Source of the DNA: Sternotherus odoratus
Lineage: Eukaryota > Chordata > Testudines > Kinosternidae
Direction of reading: 5' to 3'
Assembly: GCA_032164245.1 (NCBI GenBank)
Contig: JAVMKO010000010.1
Location: 32,562,189-32,626,188, forward strand
Length of the DNA stretch: 64,000 nt
Shown: piece by piece, positions 1 through 10,352 of the stretch
How positions within the stretch are numbered: position 1 is the first letter of the stretch
Layout: every line of letters begins with the position of its first letter
Notes under the pieces: generated by a model
What the model was told of the DNA's origin: nothing
Seen by the model: only the letters and a program-made list of their open reading frames with translations
Database searches by the model: none
Program-made: the position numbers and the translations under genes

Positions 1-239
1 TAATTCCCTGGGTGCACACCCTAGTGAAATGTGCTGCACACGCCTATGGTGAGGAGGAGGTGAGGATTGAGGTCAGCGCTCCCTGCATCCTGGTCACTTT
101 CCCCACTTGAGCTGCATAAGGGTAAGGCAGAGACCTGCAGCTCCTGATGCTTGGTATTGCGCCTCACTCCCCTCCTCACAGCACCTAGGGGGGCACGGAG
201 CAACATTAGAGGCATGAGCTGTATCTGTGTGTCACCCCT
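1..239. other. unassigned sequence
   Basis: Mixed-composition DNA before the first hAT element. I see no exon, RNA gene or recognisable repeat end. The short open frame here is not supported by any protein motif. Confidence 0.5.
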
Positions 240-247
240 CCTCACAC

Positions 248-734
248 CAGGGCTGGCGACAGGGGGGTACTACGGGTAGAGCTGTACCGGGCCCCAGACT
301 TTAGGGGGGCCCCGGTACACAGCAGTACCCATAGTCATCCCCCCTTGTCGCCGGGCCTGGAGAGCGGGGAAGGGGCGGGGAGGCGGCGCGGCACAGCTCT
401 CCTCCGGACGAGCGCGCCTGGCCCCGGCAGGAGCAGTGAGCCCGGCCAGCGGCAGCGGCGCAGTCCAGGGGAGAAAGGTGCGCGGGGGAGGGGGGGTGGG
501 AGAGCAGCAAGGGCGGCTCGCGCCGCTCCCGGGCTCGCGCTCCCCCCACACTGCCGCCAGCCACTGTCAGCTGGGGGGGAGGGGGGGGGAGCGCCGGCTG
601 GGTTGGGGGGGGCCCGGCTGGGTTGAGGTGCCCCCCAGCTGCTGTCAGCTGGGGGGGGGGAAAGTGCCAGCTGGGCTGGGGGGGCCCCCAAACGATCAGA
701 GTAGGGGCCCCCCAAATTTCTGTCGCCGGCTCTG
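248..734. mobile_element. GC-rich non-autonomous hAT element, copy 1
   Basis: The element starts CAGGGCTGGCGACAG and ends CTGTCGCCGGCTCTG, which are inverted repeats of each other. It is flanked by a perfect 8-bp direct repeat CCTCACAC at 240-247 and 735-742. An 8-bp TSD with CAGGG ends is the hAT signature. The 487-bp interior is very G+C and CpG rich, with purine runs and three related 'GCTGTCAGCTGGGG' blocks at about 560-670. No transposase is present. A sister copy lies at 7181-7728. Open frames on both strands through this interior are composition artefacts or, less likely, captured promoter/5'-exon sequence. Confidence 0.92.
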
Positions 735-742
735 CCTCACAC

Positions 743-1133
743 ACACACCCATGTTCCTCCACCCGGAGGAAGGAGGGAGGAATCTGGGTGTCCCATTCCC
801 CCTCCCCCCCCCGCTCCCAGGGAGCTTTCTGACACTACGCCGGCAGTGCTAACCTCTGTGCTGGTGCACAGTGCCCACTGGATCACCCCTAAGGCTGGCC
901 CTGGCTTGGAGGGGTGCATGCTGGTGTGCCTTGGGGGGTAAGGAGAGTTACCTCACACTGATTCCCCAACAGGGCCATGCTCAACTGCCTACAAGAATGT
1001 AAGTTCCTAACTCTGCTGGACACTAAAGAACATGGCCTTAGTGACACTGGTTTTATGACTTGACAACATTTTGTAACACACCCTGGGGCCTGCTAATCCT
1101 CTATTACTCACTTCATTAAACAGTCTCCTACAG
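743..1133. other. mostly unassigned; shared repeat block at 903-977
   Basis: The stretch 903-977 resembles 4362-4433; both contain 'acctcacactgattcccca' after a GGAGGG-TGC-TG block. This suggests an unnamed dispersed repeat. The rest shows no recognisable feature. Confidence 0.4.
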
Positions 1134-1310
1134 CATGTGTGAACTTTTTCTCCTTTACAATCTGTCCCACCTTGGAATTAGCTCAGACATTGTCTGGGTG
1201 CCTTCCGCAGACCTGAAGAAGAGCTCTGTGAAGCTCGAAACTTGTCCCTTGCCCCCAGATCGGTCTAATAAGAGATATTGCCTCACTCGCCTTGCTGATT
1301 TGTTTCCTCA
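1134..1310 (-). repeat. turtle-type tRNA-derived SINE, degenerate
   Basis: Contains 'gaagaagagctctgtg-agctcgaaacttgtc' followed by a degenerate 'ggtctaataagagatattgcctcac' block. This is the arrangement of the tail half of turtle tRNA-Lys-derived SINEs read on the complementary strand. A better preserved relative is at 5711-5845. It is old and diverged, with no TSD seen. Confidence 0.6.
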
Positions 1311-1480
1311 TTGCTGAAACAACAGGGGGGAAAATGTTTCTGACCCGCTCAACTTTGGCATTAACATCCCTGGGTGGGAATTGGGGGCAGCCCACCCTGT
1401 GCAGAGCTATTGTTTCAGGCTGGCATTTTCAACAGGGCCTAAAGGAGTTATGTGCCCAGTTTCCCACGGACGTTCAATGG

Positions 1481-1690
1481 CAGGAGTCTCAAACTCACGG
1501 CCCAAGGGCTATCTACGGCCTGCAAACTGCCCCAATGTGGCCTGCGGGGCCCCAGAATTTTTGAGGCCTGGTCTCTTCCTTGGCCGCACCTCCCGCCCCC
1601 GCGGATTTAAAACGGCCCGGGGCCCTGGCAGCGCAGCAGCACTGAGCGGCATCTGCCTGCTCGCTCCATGTGTCTGCTGGCCCCTCTATG
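1481..1690. mobile_element. hAT left end, truncated
   Basis: Begins CAGGAGTCTCAAACTC followed by a 'cggcc-gggc' block, typical of a hAT family with CAGGGGTCTCAAACTC ends. I find no matching inverted end downstream, so this is probably a truncated copy. The right boundary is approximate and the unique-looking sequence up to about 1880 may still belong to it. Confidence 0.55.
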
Positions 1691-2153
1691 AGGCCCCGGG
1701 AAACTGCAGATTTTTTCTAAGTTGCCCCATTCTGCACAGAATGCCCAGAAATCCCGCCCAGGCTGATTCCTGGTGCCCTTGGAGTCTGTTGGTTTGGAGA
1801 GTGGGCGAGGAGCCACCCAGGCTGCAGTGGTGCAGGAGGCCAAATACTGGCACTTTGCCAGCTGCCTTAATGACATCCCGTTAGCAACCTTGAGTGGAGA
1901 GAGGGAGAGAGGCTCTGATCCTCCTCCCTAGACATCTCCTGGAGGGATGGTACTTGTTCACTACCTCTAGAGAGACACCGCTACAGAGCGCGAGGGGAGT
2001 TCTCCTTAGAGCTACAAAGGACTCACTAGGATTGCACAAAAGGAATAAAGGCAGCAGCCAGCTGTCAAAAGGCCGGTATATTGCACAGGCTTCCCCACCT
2101 CCCCCACCCCTGTGATCACACTGATGCACACAGTTCTGCCAGACCCAGGAAGG
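1690..2153. other. unassigned sequence
   Basis: No exon-like or repeat-end structure is recognised. Short open frames on both strands lack any known motif. Confidence 0.4.
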
Positions 2154-3234
2154 GAGGGTGACCATACATCCTGCTTTGGCTGGGACAGTCCCTTTTTTAA
2201 GCCCTGTCCTGGCTGTCCAACCTTTTTGGCAAAACCAGGCATTTGTCCAGTTTGCCAAAAAAGTGGGGTGTGGTCCGTAGGAAGGGGCGGGGGGTGAGCG
2301 GAGATGCCAGCTCCGTGCAGGGCGGTGGCAGGGCTGGGGGAGAAGGGTAGCAGGCAGGGCTCAGGTGACCAGCAACAGCCTTGAGCGAGGGGCCCAGCAG
2401 GGTTTGAGCGAGCAGTGACAGCTTCGCAGGGGTGGGGGTCCCTGTGACAGCGTAGGAATACTGTGTGTGCCTCAGTTTCCCCTATGCATTTCTTGAGCAT
2501 CTATGTGAAGGGATAAGGATGTGTAGCTGATGCAAAGCAGAGCCTCTCTGCAGGTGTCCATATCTGAAGCTGTAATCTGACTCCAAGTGGGGGAGGGAGG
2601 TCACCTGACCTGGCTGAGCCAGGGGGGAGGAGGGGCTGGAAAGAGTGAGTTTCAGTTTGGAGTCTGCAGCTGGCTGGAGAGAGGGGTTTGAGTCGGAAGC
2701 TGGGTGGGCAGAAGGGAGGCAGGCCCAGGCAGGGTCTGGCCTCCCTGGGCCCCCAAAATGGATCCAGCTGAGGGGTTCGGGTACCTACAAGCTCAGTGTT
2801 AGACCATGTACCTGTCGACGAATAAACCTCTGTTTTACTGCCTGGCTGACAGTCACGCCTGACTGTGGATTTGGGGTGCAGAATCCACGGGCTCCCCCAG
2901 GATCCCGCCCGGGCGGGCTCGCTGGGGGAAGCGCACAGAGGGGCAGAAGGTGCTGAATGCTCCGAGGTCAGACCCAGGAAGGTTGAAGTGGGTACCCCCT
3001 GAAGCTCCTAGCCTTGGAAACAGGCTGTGTACGGAGAGGGGACACTTCCCCCGGAATCCTATCTGGCTTCATAGGGAGCAAGTTCCAGACCACTGCCCAG
3101 GCACTCCGTGACAGTCCCTTGAACAACCAGTCTCACAGGGGGACAGACATCTTGGCTGATCAGCTGCGGGGTGGGAGGCTCAAGCCAGCCCTGCCAGGTA
3201 TCCTGTTTTCCCTTTGGGAAATATGGTCACCCTA
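2154..3234. mobile_element. hAT-like element of the GGGTGACCA family, split by an LTR
   Basis: The left end GAGGGTGACCATA and right end TATGGTCACCCTA are inverted repeats matching the ends of elements at 12671, 30303 and 51305. The sequence just inside the left end has the characteristic GGGACAGTCCC block. No convincing TSD is visible (CAGGAAGG on the left versus ATGCCAGC on the right), so the ends may be eroded. Its interior is interrupted by the LTR at 2443-3113; without that insertion it would be about 400 bp. Confidence 0.75.
2443..3113 (+). mobile_element. solo LTR of an endogenous retroelement
   Basis: Runs from TGTGACAG to GTGACA (5'-TG...CA-3') and is flanked by a perfect 5-bp repeat GTCCC at 2438-2442 and 3114-3118. 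A polyadenylation signal AATAAA at 2821-2826 indicates the + orientation, with about 290 bp of R/U5 after it. No internal retroviral sequence is attached, so it is a solo LTR formed by recombination. A 5-bp TSD fits ERVL-like or Gypsy-like integrases better than a class I (4-bp) one, but the family is not identified. Confidence 0.85.
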
Positions 3235-4770
3235 ATGCCAGCACATGCCCAGATCACAGTGTGGAGGAGAGGTTACCGATGGTTATTGTGCTGAACTCAC
3301 AAGAGTTTAATAAAATTAAACAGATTTCTTCCTGCATCCTGCGTTTCTTTCAAGTTTCCCAAGGCCAGTGGACAGTAATAAACACAACAAGCTCATCCCT
3401 GGACCCTCCCCACCGTGGCGCCACTCCCCCCTCTCCCCATACACCCCAAGCCCTCCAATGAGCCTGACAGTTCATTAGAAACCTGGAGGTATCTTGCATC
3501 ATCCTCTGCATCTCCCTCTGGTTTCCTTCCCTTTTCATTCGGTGTCCCTGTTGCTATTTGTGAAAGGCTGGAAGGGGAGTTTGGGGAGGAGAGGGGGATG
3601 GTAGGGCAAGTTGGAAGCAAGTGTGTCTTCTGCTGCTCGATGGACAGCTCATAGCAACGTGGCGGTGAAGAGGGAGTCTCGCTGCCCAGGGTCGTGCCAG
3701 GACTTTCCTGTCACAGCCGTAAAGAGAGCAGGTTCTTGGAAGCCACCTTTTGCTTTCTTTGAGTATCCAAGCAACACTACCAGCAAGCGCTCCCAAGGCA
3801 GGGAGGGCTCAGGCTGCAACTGGGGAGGTTGTGAGGTCTGGTAACTGAACCTGCCAGTGGGAAACGCATGCCTTGCAAACGCATGTTTAAGGCTTGGGTA
3901 AGAATTCCTGGTGGCAGCTCTTCTAAGGGGAGCAGCTCTCAGAACTGGGGGGGGGGGGGAGGAGGGGGGAGGGCTGTGCATAGAACCAGGCCCCCTGAAG
4001 GGGTCATTACAGCAGGTACTGCACAACTTGATGCCGAACGTGATTCTTTATCACCTCCTTCCTTGCCAAATGCCCACAAGTCCCCAGTCAGACACAGTAA
4101 ACTCTTGAACAGGCTCAGACATTGAGCGAGGATCCTGCCGCCCTCCCAGACATCATGCTAGAAACAAGACAAATGGGACGTACCTTCCAGACACTGGGGG
4201 CTAATTTCACCCCTGCTGGAGCTCCATTAACTTTAGTGGAGTTACACCACAGATGACCTTGACCCCTGGATACACAACAGGTATGAAACCTGGACCTGCA
4301 GTGGCTGGGGTGGCATTTCACGAGCATCGGCGACTGGTAATTAAAACCGTGCTGTGATGAGGCACCTGGAGGGTGCGTGTTGGAGAGTCTGGCAGGTAGG
4401 GAGAGGTACCTCACACTGATTCCCCAAGGGGGCCAGACTAATTGGCTCCTGTGCCTCTGATAATGATGTAAACGCCACAGGCATTGATAACAGAGGAAGG
4501 TGTGAGGGAGAGGGCAGAGGAGAAGGACAAGGGAGAAAGAAATGAAAAGAAATGTGCTGGGACTGGAAGTCTACAGAACAAAGAGATGATGTTATTTACT
4601 TGTTCCCATAATATAAGAACTCTCTCTATCTCTCTCTCTGCCCTTCACCCCCCAGGCGGGGTATGGGCCACCAACCACAGAGCACTCCATCTCTGTTGTT
4701 GGTGTTTCAGTAGCAAGTTGGTTCCCTACGGGGTGGAGTTGCTAGCCCCACGCCTAGGGGCCACCAAATG
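3235..4770. other. unassigned, with low-complexity tracts
   Basis: No gene is seen. Visible landmarks are a G run near 3945-3970, a palindromic dispersed-repeat copy at about 4205-4265 (ends in 'ttagtggagttacacc'), the block shared with 903-977 at 4362-4433, a purine tract near 4490-4550 and a CT-rich microsatellite at 4620-4642. Confidence 0.5.
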
Positions 4771-5129
4771 AAATTAATGGGCAGCAGGTTTAAAACAAAT
4801 AAAAGGAAGTTCTTCTTCACACATCGCACAGTCAACTGGTGGAGATTGCCTGAGGAGGCTGTGAAGGCTAGAACTATAACAGGGTTTAAAAGAGAACTGG
4901 ATAAATTCACGGAGGTTAAGTCCATTAATGGCTATTAGCCAGGTTGGGTAAGGAATGGTGTCCTTAGCCTCTGTTTGTCAGAGGGGGGTGATGGATGGCA
5001 GGAGAGAGATCACTTGATCATTACCTGTTAGGTTCACTCACTCTGAGGAACCTGGCATTGGCCACTGTCGGTAGACAGGATACTGGGCTGGATGGACCTT
5101 TGGTTTGTCCCAATACAGCCATTCTTATG
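4771..5129 (+). mobile_element. CR1 LINE 3' end
   Basis: Contains the C-terminal/3'-UTR landmarks of turtle CR1: 'ggaagttcttcttcacacatcgcac', 'ttaatggctattagcc', 'ggccactgtcggtagacaggatactgggctggatggacc' (shown in parts) and the terminal CCATTCTTATG. It is 5'-truncated, as usual for LINE insertions. A second copy with the same landmarks lies at 12858-13215. Confidence 0.88.
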
Positions 5130-5710
5130 ATGCCTCCAAAACAGAAGAGTAAGGAGCCAGAGGAGGATAAAGAAGAATTACAAAGACCTGCCTACAGCAG
5201 GAAATGCCTAACACTTGGGCTTATGCCCAGATCCCCAGCCGGTGTAAATCAATGTAGCAGGGGGCTTCTGCACCAGGTGAGGATCTGCTCCTCAAGCTTT
5301 TTAGTGGGCCATTTTTCTTTAGCACCTCCCATCAGAGGATTGCAAAACTCCTTACAGAGAGCCACGAATTATGTCTCACTATGTCCCACTGAAACGGCTG
5401 TTACTGAGAGCCCCTTGAATGCTGCAAAGCCCCGGTTGACAAATATTCAATTTGAATTCAGAACAGTTCTTTGCTAGCAATAAGGGCATGAAGGTGGCCG
5501 ACAGCAATGTGTGATCGTTGGGCTTTTGTTTGCCTGAATGTTTGTTTGGAGGGGATGGCTGTTCTTTAAACAATCAATTATTTGCATGGGAACAAGGAAA
5601 TTATGCTCTTCATTCTGTTATTCTCCTGTTTAAAACCTCACCCACTGAGGAAGCAAGCATAATGCTACACGATTTAAGAGCGATCTGTCACATAGCTAAA
5701 ACACTCACTA
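5130..5710. other. unassigned sequence
   Basis: A short 'agatccccagccggtgtaaat' segment near 5230 belongs to the dispersed palindromic family described in the findings. Otherwise nothing is recognised. Confidence 0.4.
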
Positions 5711-5845
5711 TGAAGAGGAGCTGTGTGTGCCTGTGGCTCAAGAGCTTGTCTCTCACCAACAGAGGTTGGTCCAGTAAAAGATATTACCTCCCCTATCTTG
5801 CCTCCAACATCCTGGGACCGACACACCTACAAAGAAAACGGCATA
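5711..5845 (-). repeat. turtle tRNA-derived SINE
   Basis: Reads 'gagcttgtctctcaccaaca-gaggttggtccagtaaaagatattacctcc' and then 'catcctgggaccgacac', the reverse complement of a turtle-type SINE whose tRNA-like head is at the right. It is diverged from a full-length copy. Confidence 0.78.
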
Positions 5846-6092
5846 CAAGTAGTAAGGTGTCAGAATGAAAGTGTTTGCAGCCAGCCTCTTTTTCCTCTTT
5901 ACATTTTCTTGTGATCTTGATTTTTTGTAGACTATGCGTAGTTCACAAAGCGTTATTAGTAAATGAACCAAACGTTCATTTGATTCTTTTTAGGTGAGCC
6001 AAAGTCACTCTGCCTTGGTGTTTATAATTCTTTGTACTTAAACTGAACCTAATCTGAACTTTAGCTGATCTTTCTGTCTTCTCATAAACTAA

Positions 6093-6450
6093 GGCCTTGT
6101 CTACACCGGCAAGTTTCTGTGCAGTAAAGCGCCTTTCTGCACTGTCACTCCCGACGCATAAACACTGCCAAGCCACTTAGTGCACAGAGGCAGTGCTCTA
6201 ACAAAACTACCTCGATGAGAGGTGTACAGCTTTCTGCACTGGGACTACAGCGCTGCAGTGCCAGTGTAGACACCATGGTTGCTTACAGCGCTGCGATTGG
6301 CCTCCGGGAGGTGTCCCACAATGCCTGGGAGCATTTGTTAATAACATGTGCTCCGAAGTTCCCTAGAATCTGCGTGGCTGCCTGACTGTGCAGCAGACTA
6401 TCAAGGGCCACGCAGACAGAGAGAGGTGCCTCTTCCCCGGCCCCAGGCTG
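6093..6450 (+). mobile_element. Harbinger-like element fragment
   Basis: Starts GGCCTTGTCTACACCGG right after TAA (6090-6092), then has 'ctgcgcagtaaagc'-like sequence, 'ctacagcgctgcagtgccagtgtagacacc' (in parts) and 'ttacagcgctgcgattggcctccgggaggtgtcccacaatgcc' (in parts). The same composition occurs in turtle PIF/Harbinger derivatives with TWA target duplications. The right end is not defined. Confidence 0.65.
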
Positions 6451-6459
6451 CTGCGATGA

Positions 6460-6822
6460 GAGAGGGCCATGGGGGAGTCCTCTCTCCCTGCCACAGCCCT
6501 GGGGCAGCCTGTACCCCAAATCTCTAAATCCCGGCCCCACCCCAGAGACAACGCCCCCAGCCAGAGACGTCATCCCCTGCACCCAACCCTCTTCTCTCCC
6601 CTGAGCCCCCTCCAACCCCCCTCACCTCCGGCCCCACCTCAGAGTTCACATCCCCAGATAGAGCCCTCAGCCACCTGTACCCCAATACTCTGCCCCAGCC
6701 CTGAGTCCCCTCCCACACTCCAAACCCCTTGGCCCCACCCCTGCCACACATCACCTCCATATTGGTGCACGTAATAAAATTTATTCCCTACATGGATATA
6801 AAAAATTAGAGGGAACATTGAT
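6460..6822 (-). mobile_element. probable hAT-related element end, CAATGTTCCCTC type
   Basis: The right side reads 'attggtgcacgtaataaaat', then 'aaaaaattagagggaacattg'. On the minus strand this gives CAATGTTCCCTCTAATTTTT, a common turtle transposon terminus. The preceding CCCC-rich region (6540-6750), rich in 'cagccc'/'ccccagcc', looks like its interior. The other terminus is not found. Confidence 0.5.
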
Positions 6823-7061
6823 GTGCTCCATAATCAACATAACAGCAAACCGTTAAGTAGCAATATTGATTAATGTCTAAGCATTAAGAGCTAACTGTGG
6901 TCTCCGTAATGATACATTAGTTACAAATGTCATTGATTTATAGATTAAAATAGAATCAAAGAATGACAAAGAATTTTCTGTGTTCTACCAGTACAATCAC
7001 CTTTGTGGCAGAGAAGACAAAGCCTTAATCATTTCCTTGGGCCAGATGCCAATTTATTCAT

Positions 7062-7145
7062 GGATTTTAAAGGGATCATTAGATCATCTAATAATCCTAC
7101 CTTCTGTATAACACAGGCCAGAGAATTCCATCCAGTGACTCTTGT
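7062..7145 (-). repeat. CR1-type LINE tail fragment
   Basis: Reads 'agggatcattagatcatcta' and 'aacacaggccagagaattcc', the reverse complement of the 3' end of an older CR1 subfamily also seen at 34729, 39122 and 56090. It is diverged. Confidence 0.6.
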
Positions 7146-7180
7146 TTTCAGCCCAACTAGGGTTTGACCATGGCTACACT

Positions 7181-7728
7181 CAGGGCCGGCGACAGGGGGG
7201 TACTACGGGTACAGCTGTACCGGGCCCTGGACTTTAGGGGGGCCCCCTTAAGTCCGGGGCCCGGTACACAGCAGTACCCGCAGTCATCCCCCCTTGCCGG
7301 GCCTGGAGAGCGGGGAAGGGGCAGGGAGGCGGCGCGGCTCCCTCCGGACGAGCGCGCGTGTCCCCGGCAGGAGCAGTGAGCCCGGCCGGCGGCAGCAGCG
7401 CACCACCACCTGCAAAAAGGGCGAGGGCGGGGAGGCTCCGCAGCACAGTAGGGCTTCCCCCGCCGGATCCGGGGGAGAAAGGGCGGGGGGGGGGGAGAGG
7501 GAGAAAGGATGCGGGGGGGGGGGGGGCGAAAGGGTGGCTCGCGCTGCTCCCGGGCTCGCGCTGCCGCCAGCCGCTGTCAGCTGGGGGCGGAGCGCCGGCT
7601 GGGCTGGGGGGCCCCCCTGGCTGGCTTCCCCCCCCCAGCCGCTGTCAGCTGGGGGGGAGCGCTGGCTGGGCTGGGGGGCCCCAAAACGATCAGAGTAGGG
7701 GGCCCCCAAATTTCTGTCGCCGGCCCTG
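7181..7728. mobile_element. GC-rich non-autonomous hAT element, copy 2
   Basis: Ends CAGGGCCGGCGACAG / CTGTCGCCGGCCCTG with a perfect 8-bp TSD GCTACACT at 7173-7180 and 7729-7736. It aligns with 248-734 along most of its length: the 'ggtactacgggta', 'ggcctggagagcggggaagggg' and 'cggacgagcgcg' blocks, the 'cagctggggg' repeats and the 'aaacgatcagagtaggg' block. It carries about 60 bp more than copy 1. Its better inverted repeats suggest a younger or less eroded copy. Confidence 0.95.
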
Positions 7729-7871
7729 GCTACACTTGAAACTTCAAAGTGCTGTTGCAGGAATGCTCCCGAGACAGTGCTTTGAAGTGTGTGTGGTCCT
7801 GCGAGAGCAATCCACATCGACGAGGGGATTAGCTCTGAGCGCTGGAGCCTGTCCACACTAGTGCTTTAAAG

Positions 7872-8318
7872 CAGTGTTCCCCAACCTTTCTAACACCACG
7901 GACCGGTCACAGTGGACCGGTCAATGCTTGCGGCCCGGGGGGGCGGGGGGGAAGGGGTTACTACCACTGAGATCCGAAACCCCTAATTAGTTTTTGCCTC
8001 GGCGCGGCGGACCCCTGTATGTCCGCCGAAAAGCCGCCGAATACAGCACCTGAAATGCCGATGCAAAACGCGATCCCATTTTAATTTTTCCAACGGCGCA
8101 GCGGACACAAGTATGTCCGCCGAGAAGCCGCCGAATAGAGCTGAAAGGCCGATGCGGAAGAGCATTGAGTGCCCCGCGGCGCTGCTGACATGCCGATGCG
8201 GAAGTGCGCTGAAGTGAACTGCGCCGATGCGGAAGTACGGAAGGGAAGGCGCCACGGCCCGGTAACAATTCATCCACGGACCGGTACCGGTCCGCGGACC
8301 GGGGGTTGGGGACCACTG
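7872..8318. mobile_element. hAT MITE with CAGTG..CACTG ends
   Basis: Starts CAGTGTTCCCCAACC, ends GGTTGGGGACCACTG and is flanked by a perfect 8-bp TSD CTTTAAAG at 7864-7871 and 8319-8326. The interior has repeated 'tgtatgtccgccgaaaagccgccgaat'-type blocks (about 8018-8045 and 8110-8138) and inverted 'cggaccggt' motifs near each end. The 'tatgtccgccgaaaagc' block recurs in the hAT at 27827-28117. Confidence 0.95.
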
Positions 8319-8418
8319 CTTTAAAGCACTCAGACTTGTTGCACTCAGGGAGGTGATTTTTCACACACACCCCCAGCCAGCAAGTTACAGCGCTATAAAA
8401 TGTAAGTGTAGCCAAGCA

Positions 8419-10154
8419 CTAAGCAGTTCTGCCGTAGAAACATCCACTCTCAATTTGCAGACACGAAGAGATGGATTTGGGTCTACATCATCGGAAGATC
8501 TGGCCCCTTTTTCAGAGGTCGTGGCTGATATTGGGGTGGGGTACAGTACAGCAGGAAGACTAAGGTGAAACCAGAGCTATTTCAATCATGAAAAAACAAA
8601 GTATACTTGACTACGTTTGCAAATAGGTGCATAGCCTTCGCTCAGCAGGCCAGGGCTATATTACAGTGAGTATTCAGAGCAGCAGCAGGTATTCAGCATT
8701 TGAACATCCCAAAGATGGCAAGAGCTAGGCTGTGGCTTTAGCCCTGTATAAGGGGACGGGCACGGGCTGAGCTGGCCTAACCAGACTCCCACGAGGCATT
8801 GAGAACAACTAGATGGAATTCTCAGACTGGTTTTTTGCCAGGTTGTTTTTTTTTCTTTTAAGTTTCATCAACAACAAAAAAATGTTTGTGAAAATTTCTC
8901 CTAATATATTTCAGCCACCTCTGTGTAACTCAGAGCCACAATTTCTCGCTCCAAGATGGCACAGGAAGAAATAGGTTACTGCAGTCCTTTAATCATCCTG
9001 CTGGATATTTCTGCTAAACTGATCAGCAGTGATAGGGTACATTTAAATGAGTTTCAGCATTCACACCCCTCTGAGGTTAATGGGGGTCAGTTCACACCTC
9101 TGCCTGCTATTGTTTCAAGTTGTCTGCAGATTCAGGCGTAGTTTGAACTAATTTCACATTTTGAAGGTTCTCTTCACAACTCTGAAGGCTAGAGAAACTC
9201 CGCTGATATAAAGGCAGGGGAACTGAATTTCCTTTTTTTTTTTAAATGAAGTTTTGATTCCTGAGGAGGGATCTGAGACAATTTACGAATAATTTCAATG
9301 ATGCAGCAATTTGGGCAGCCGCGTGATCACATACACTCCCAGCCTGTGGACAGCACATCAGTGCTTTTCCGCTTGTGAATTACATGCATTTTTGTTAAAA
9401 TTATAGCCTACCTGAAACTGTTTCTTCTCAGGTGATTAAACAATTGTGCCTTTAAAATACCAGTGTAAATGTTATGGCTCAAATTCCTCACAGATGTAAA
9501 CTTAAATGGAGTTACATTAAAGAATTTGGCCTAGTAACTTTGAGCATATCACCAAGTCAGGGTGTGCTCACTCATGGAATAACACTTGCCCTACCCAGCC
9601 ATTCCCAGCCCAATGGGGTGACCATAAGTTCCTAGCCAGACTCAAGCAGATCATTTTCCAGGCTAGTTAGTGACTCCAAGCTAGATGCCTCTGAGAGCAG
9701 GGCCTTGGGGAGATGCTTTCAGGCAGACAATGTCCTTGATGAGGTGCTAATTATTGAGTTAATTGGAATAAGAGATATACAGATGGTCTTAATTTACAGG
9801 GTGCACTCTCCCCAAGCACAGCCTGTCCCGGCTCTCTTGCATCATTCTTGAGTGCTAGTGAAAACACATCAGCAAGGGGAGGGAGAGCTAGGGAGGAGAA
9901 TGAAGGCGGCAGGGTGTAGGGAACAGAATGGAGAAAAAAAGAAAGAAACATAGAGACCCAGGGAAAGAAGAAAGGGAAGATCAAAGCTACAACCTATGTG
10001 CCCCATCAGCCCACTTGCTGTGAAGGAGAGCAAGATGGGGCAATGTTCTTCACAGTCTCCCCTTACTGGAGCCCCTGTGCTGGGTGAGGGTGCTTAACGA
10101 ACTCCCAGTGGCACCATTATCGTGGTGTCAATGAGAGATCTCGGAGTTCAATGC
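8419..10154. other. unassigned, AT-moderate sequence
   Basis: No gene or clear repeat. The segment about 9290-9480 is AT-rich with homeodomain-type ATTA/TAAT cores and low repetitiveness. A short 'ctcacagatgtaaacttaaatggagttac' piece near 9490 belongs to the dispersed palindromic family. Purine-rich DNA occurs at 9880-9980. Confidence 0.45.
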
Positions 10155-10156
10155 CG

Positions 10157-10280
10157 GCACGATTACCTAGAGGGGAGATCCCAGGAGGCAGTGTTACGCA
10201 CTACTACCATGGGCCCTGACACGATTACCTAAAGGGGAGATCCCAGGAGGCAGTGTACTCACTACTACCATGGGCCCTGA
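10157..10280. repeat. tandem duplication, unit about 62 bp, two copies
   Basis: Two adjacent units share 'cacgattacct', '-aggggagatcccaggagg', 'cagtgt' and 'cactactaccatgggccctga', at about 10157-10218 and 10219-10280. They differ at only a few positions, so the duplication is fairly recent. The surroundings are non-coding. Confidence 0.85.
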
Positions 10281-10283
10281 GAG

Positions 10284-10350
10284 CCTGATCGAAAGCCCAT
10301 CAGAGTCAGTGGAAAGATTGATTGAATTTGAAGGGCTTTGGATCAGGCTC
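10284..10350. repeat. palindromic dispersed repeat
   Basis: 'GCCTGATCgAAAGCCCA' at the left pairs with 'AGGGCTTTGGATCAGGC' at the right, giving an imperfect fold-back of about 67 bp. Degenerate copies of the same kind of sequence (AAAGCCCAxTGAAxTCxxTGG) occur at 11936-12006, 50410-50545 and in the inverted duplication. Confidence 0.65.
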
Positions 10351-10352
10351 TT

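Larger units (their letters stand above)
7160..8418. mobile_element. Harbinger-like MITE carrying two nested hATs
   Basis: The outer ends GGGTTTGACCATGGCTACACT and AAGTGTAGCCAAGCA are inverted repeats flanked by CTA at 7157-7159 and 8419-8421, a 3-bp TSD. Removing the nested insertions (7181-7728 and 7872-8318, each with an 8-bp TSD) leaves about 250 bp. That matches the uninterrupted sister at 43490-43785, including 'aaacttcaaagtgctgt', 'gaggggattagc' and 'cacactagtgctttaaa'. No coding capacity. Confidence 0.85.

Noticed and set aside
7284..7856. 190-codon minus and 167-codon plus open frames
   Set aside because: Both cross the boundary of the GC-rich hAT and have low-complexity P/A/S/R or G composition.
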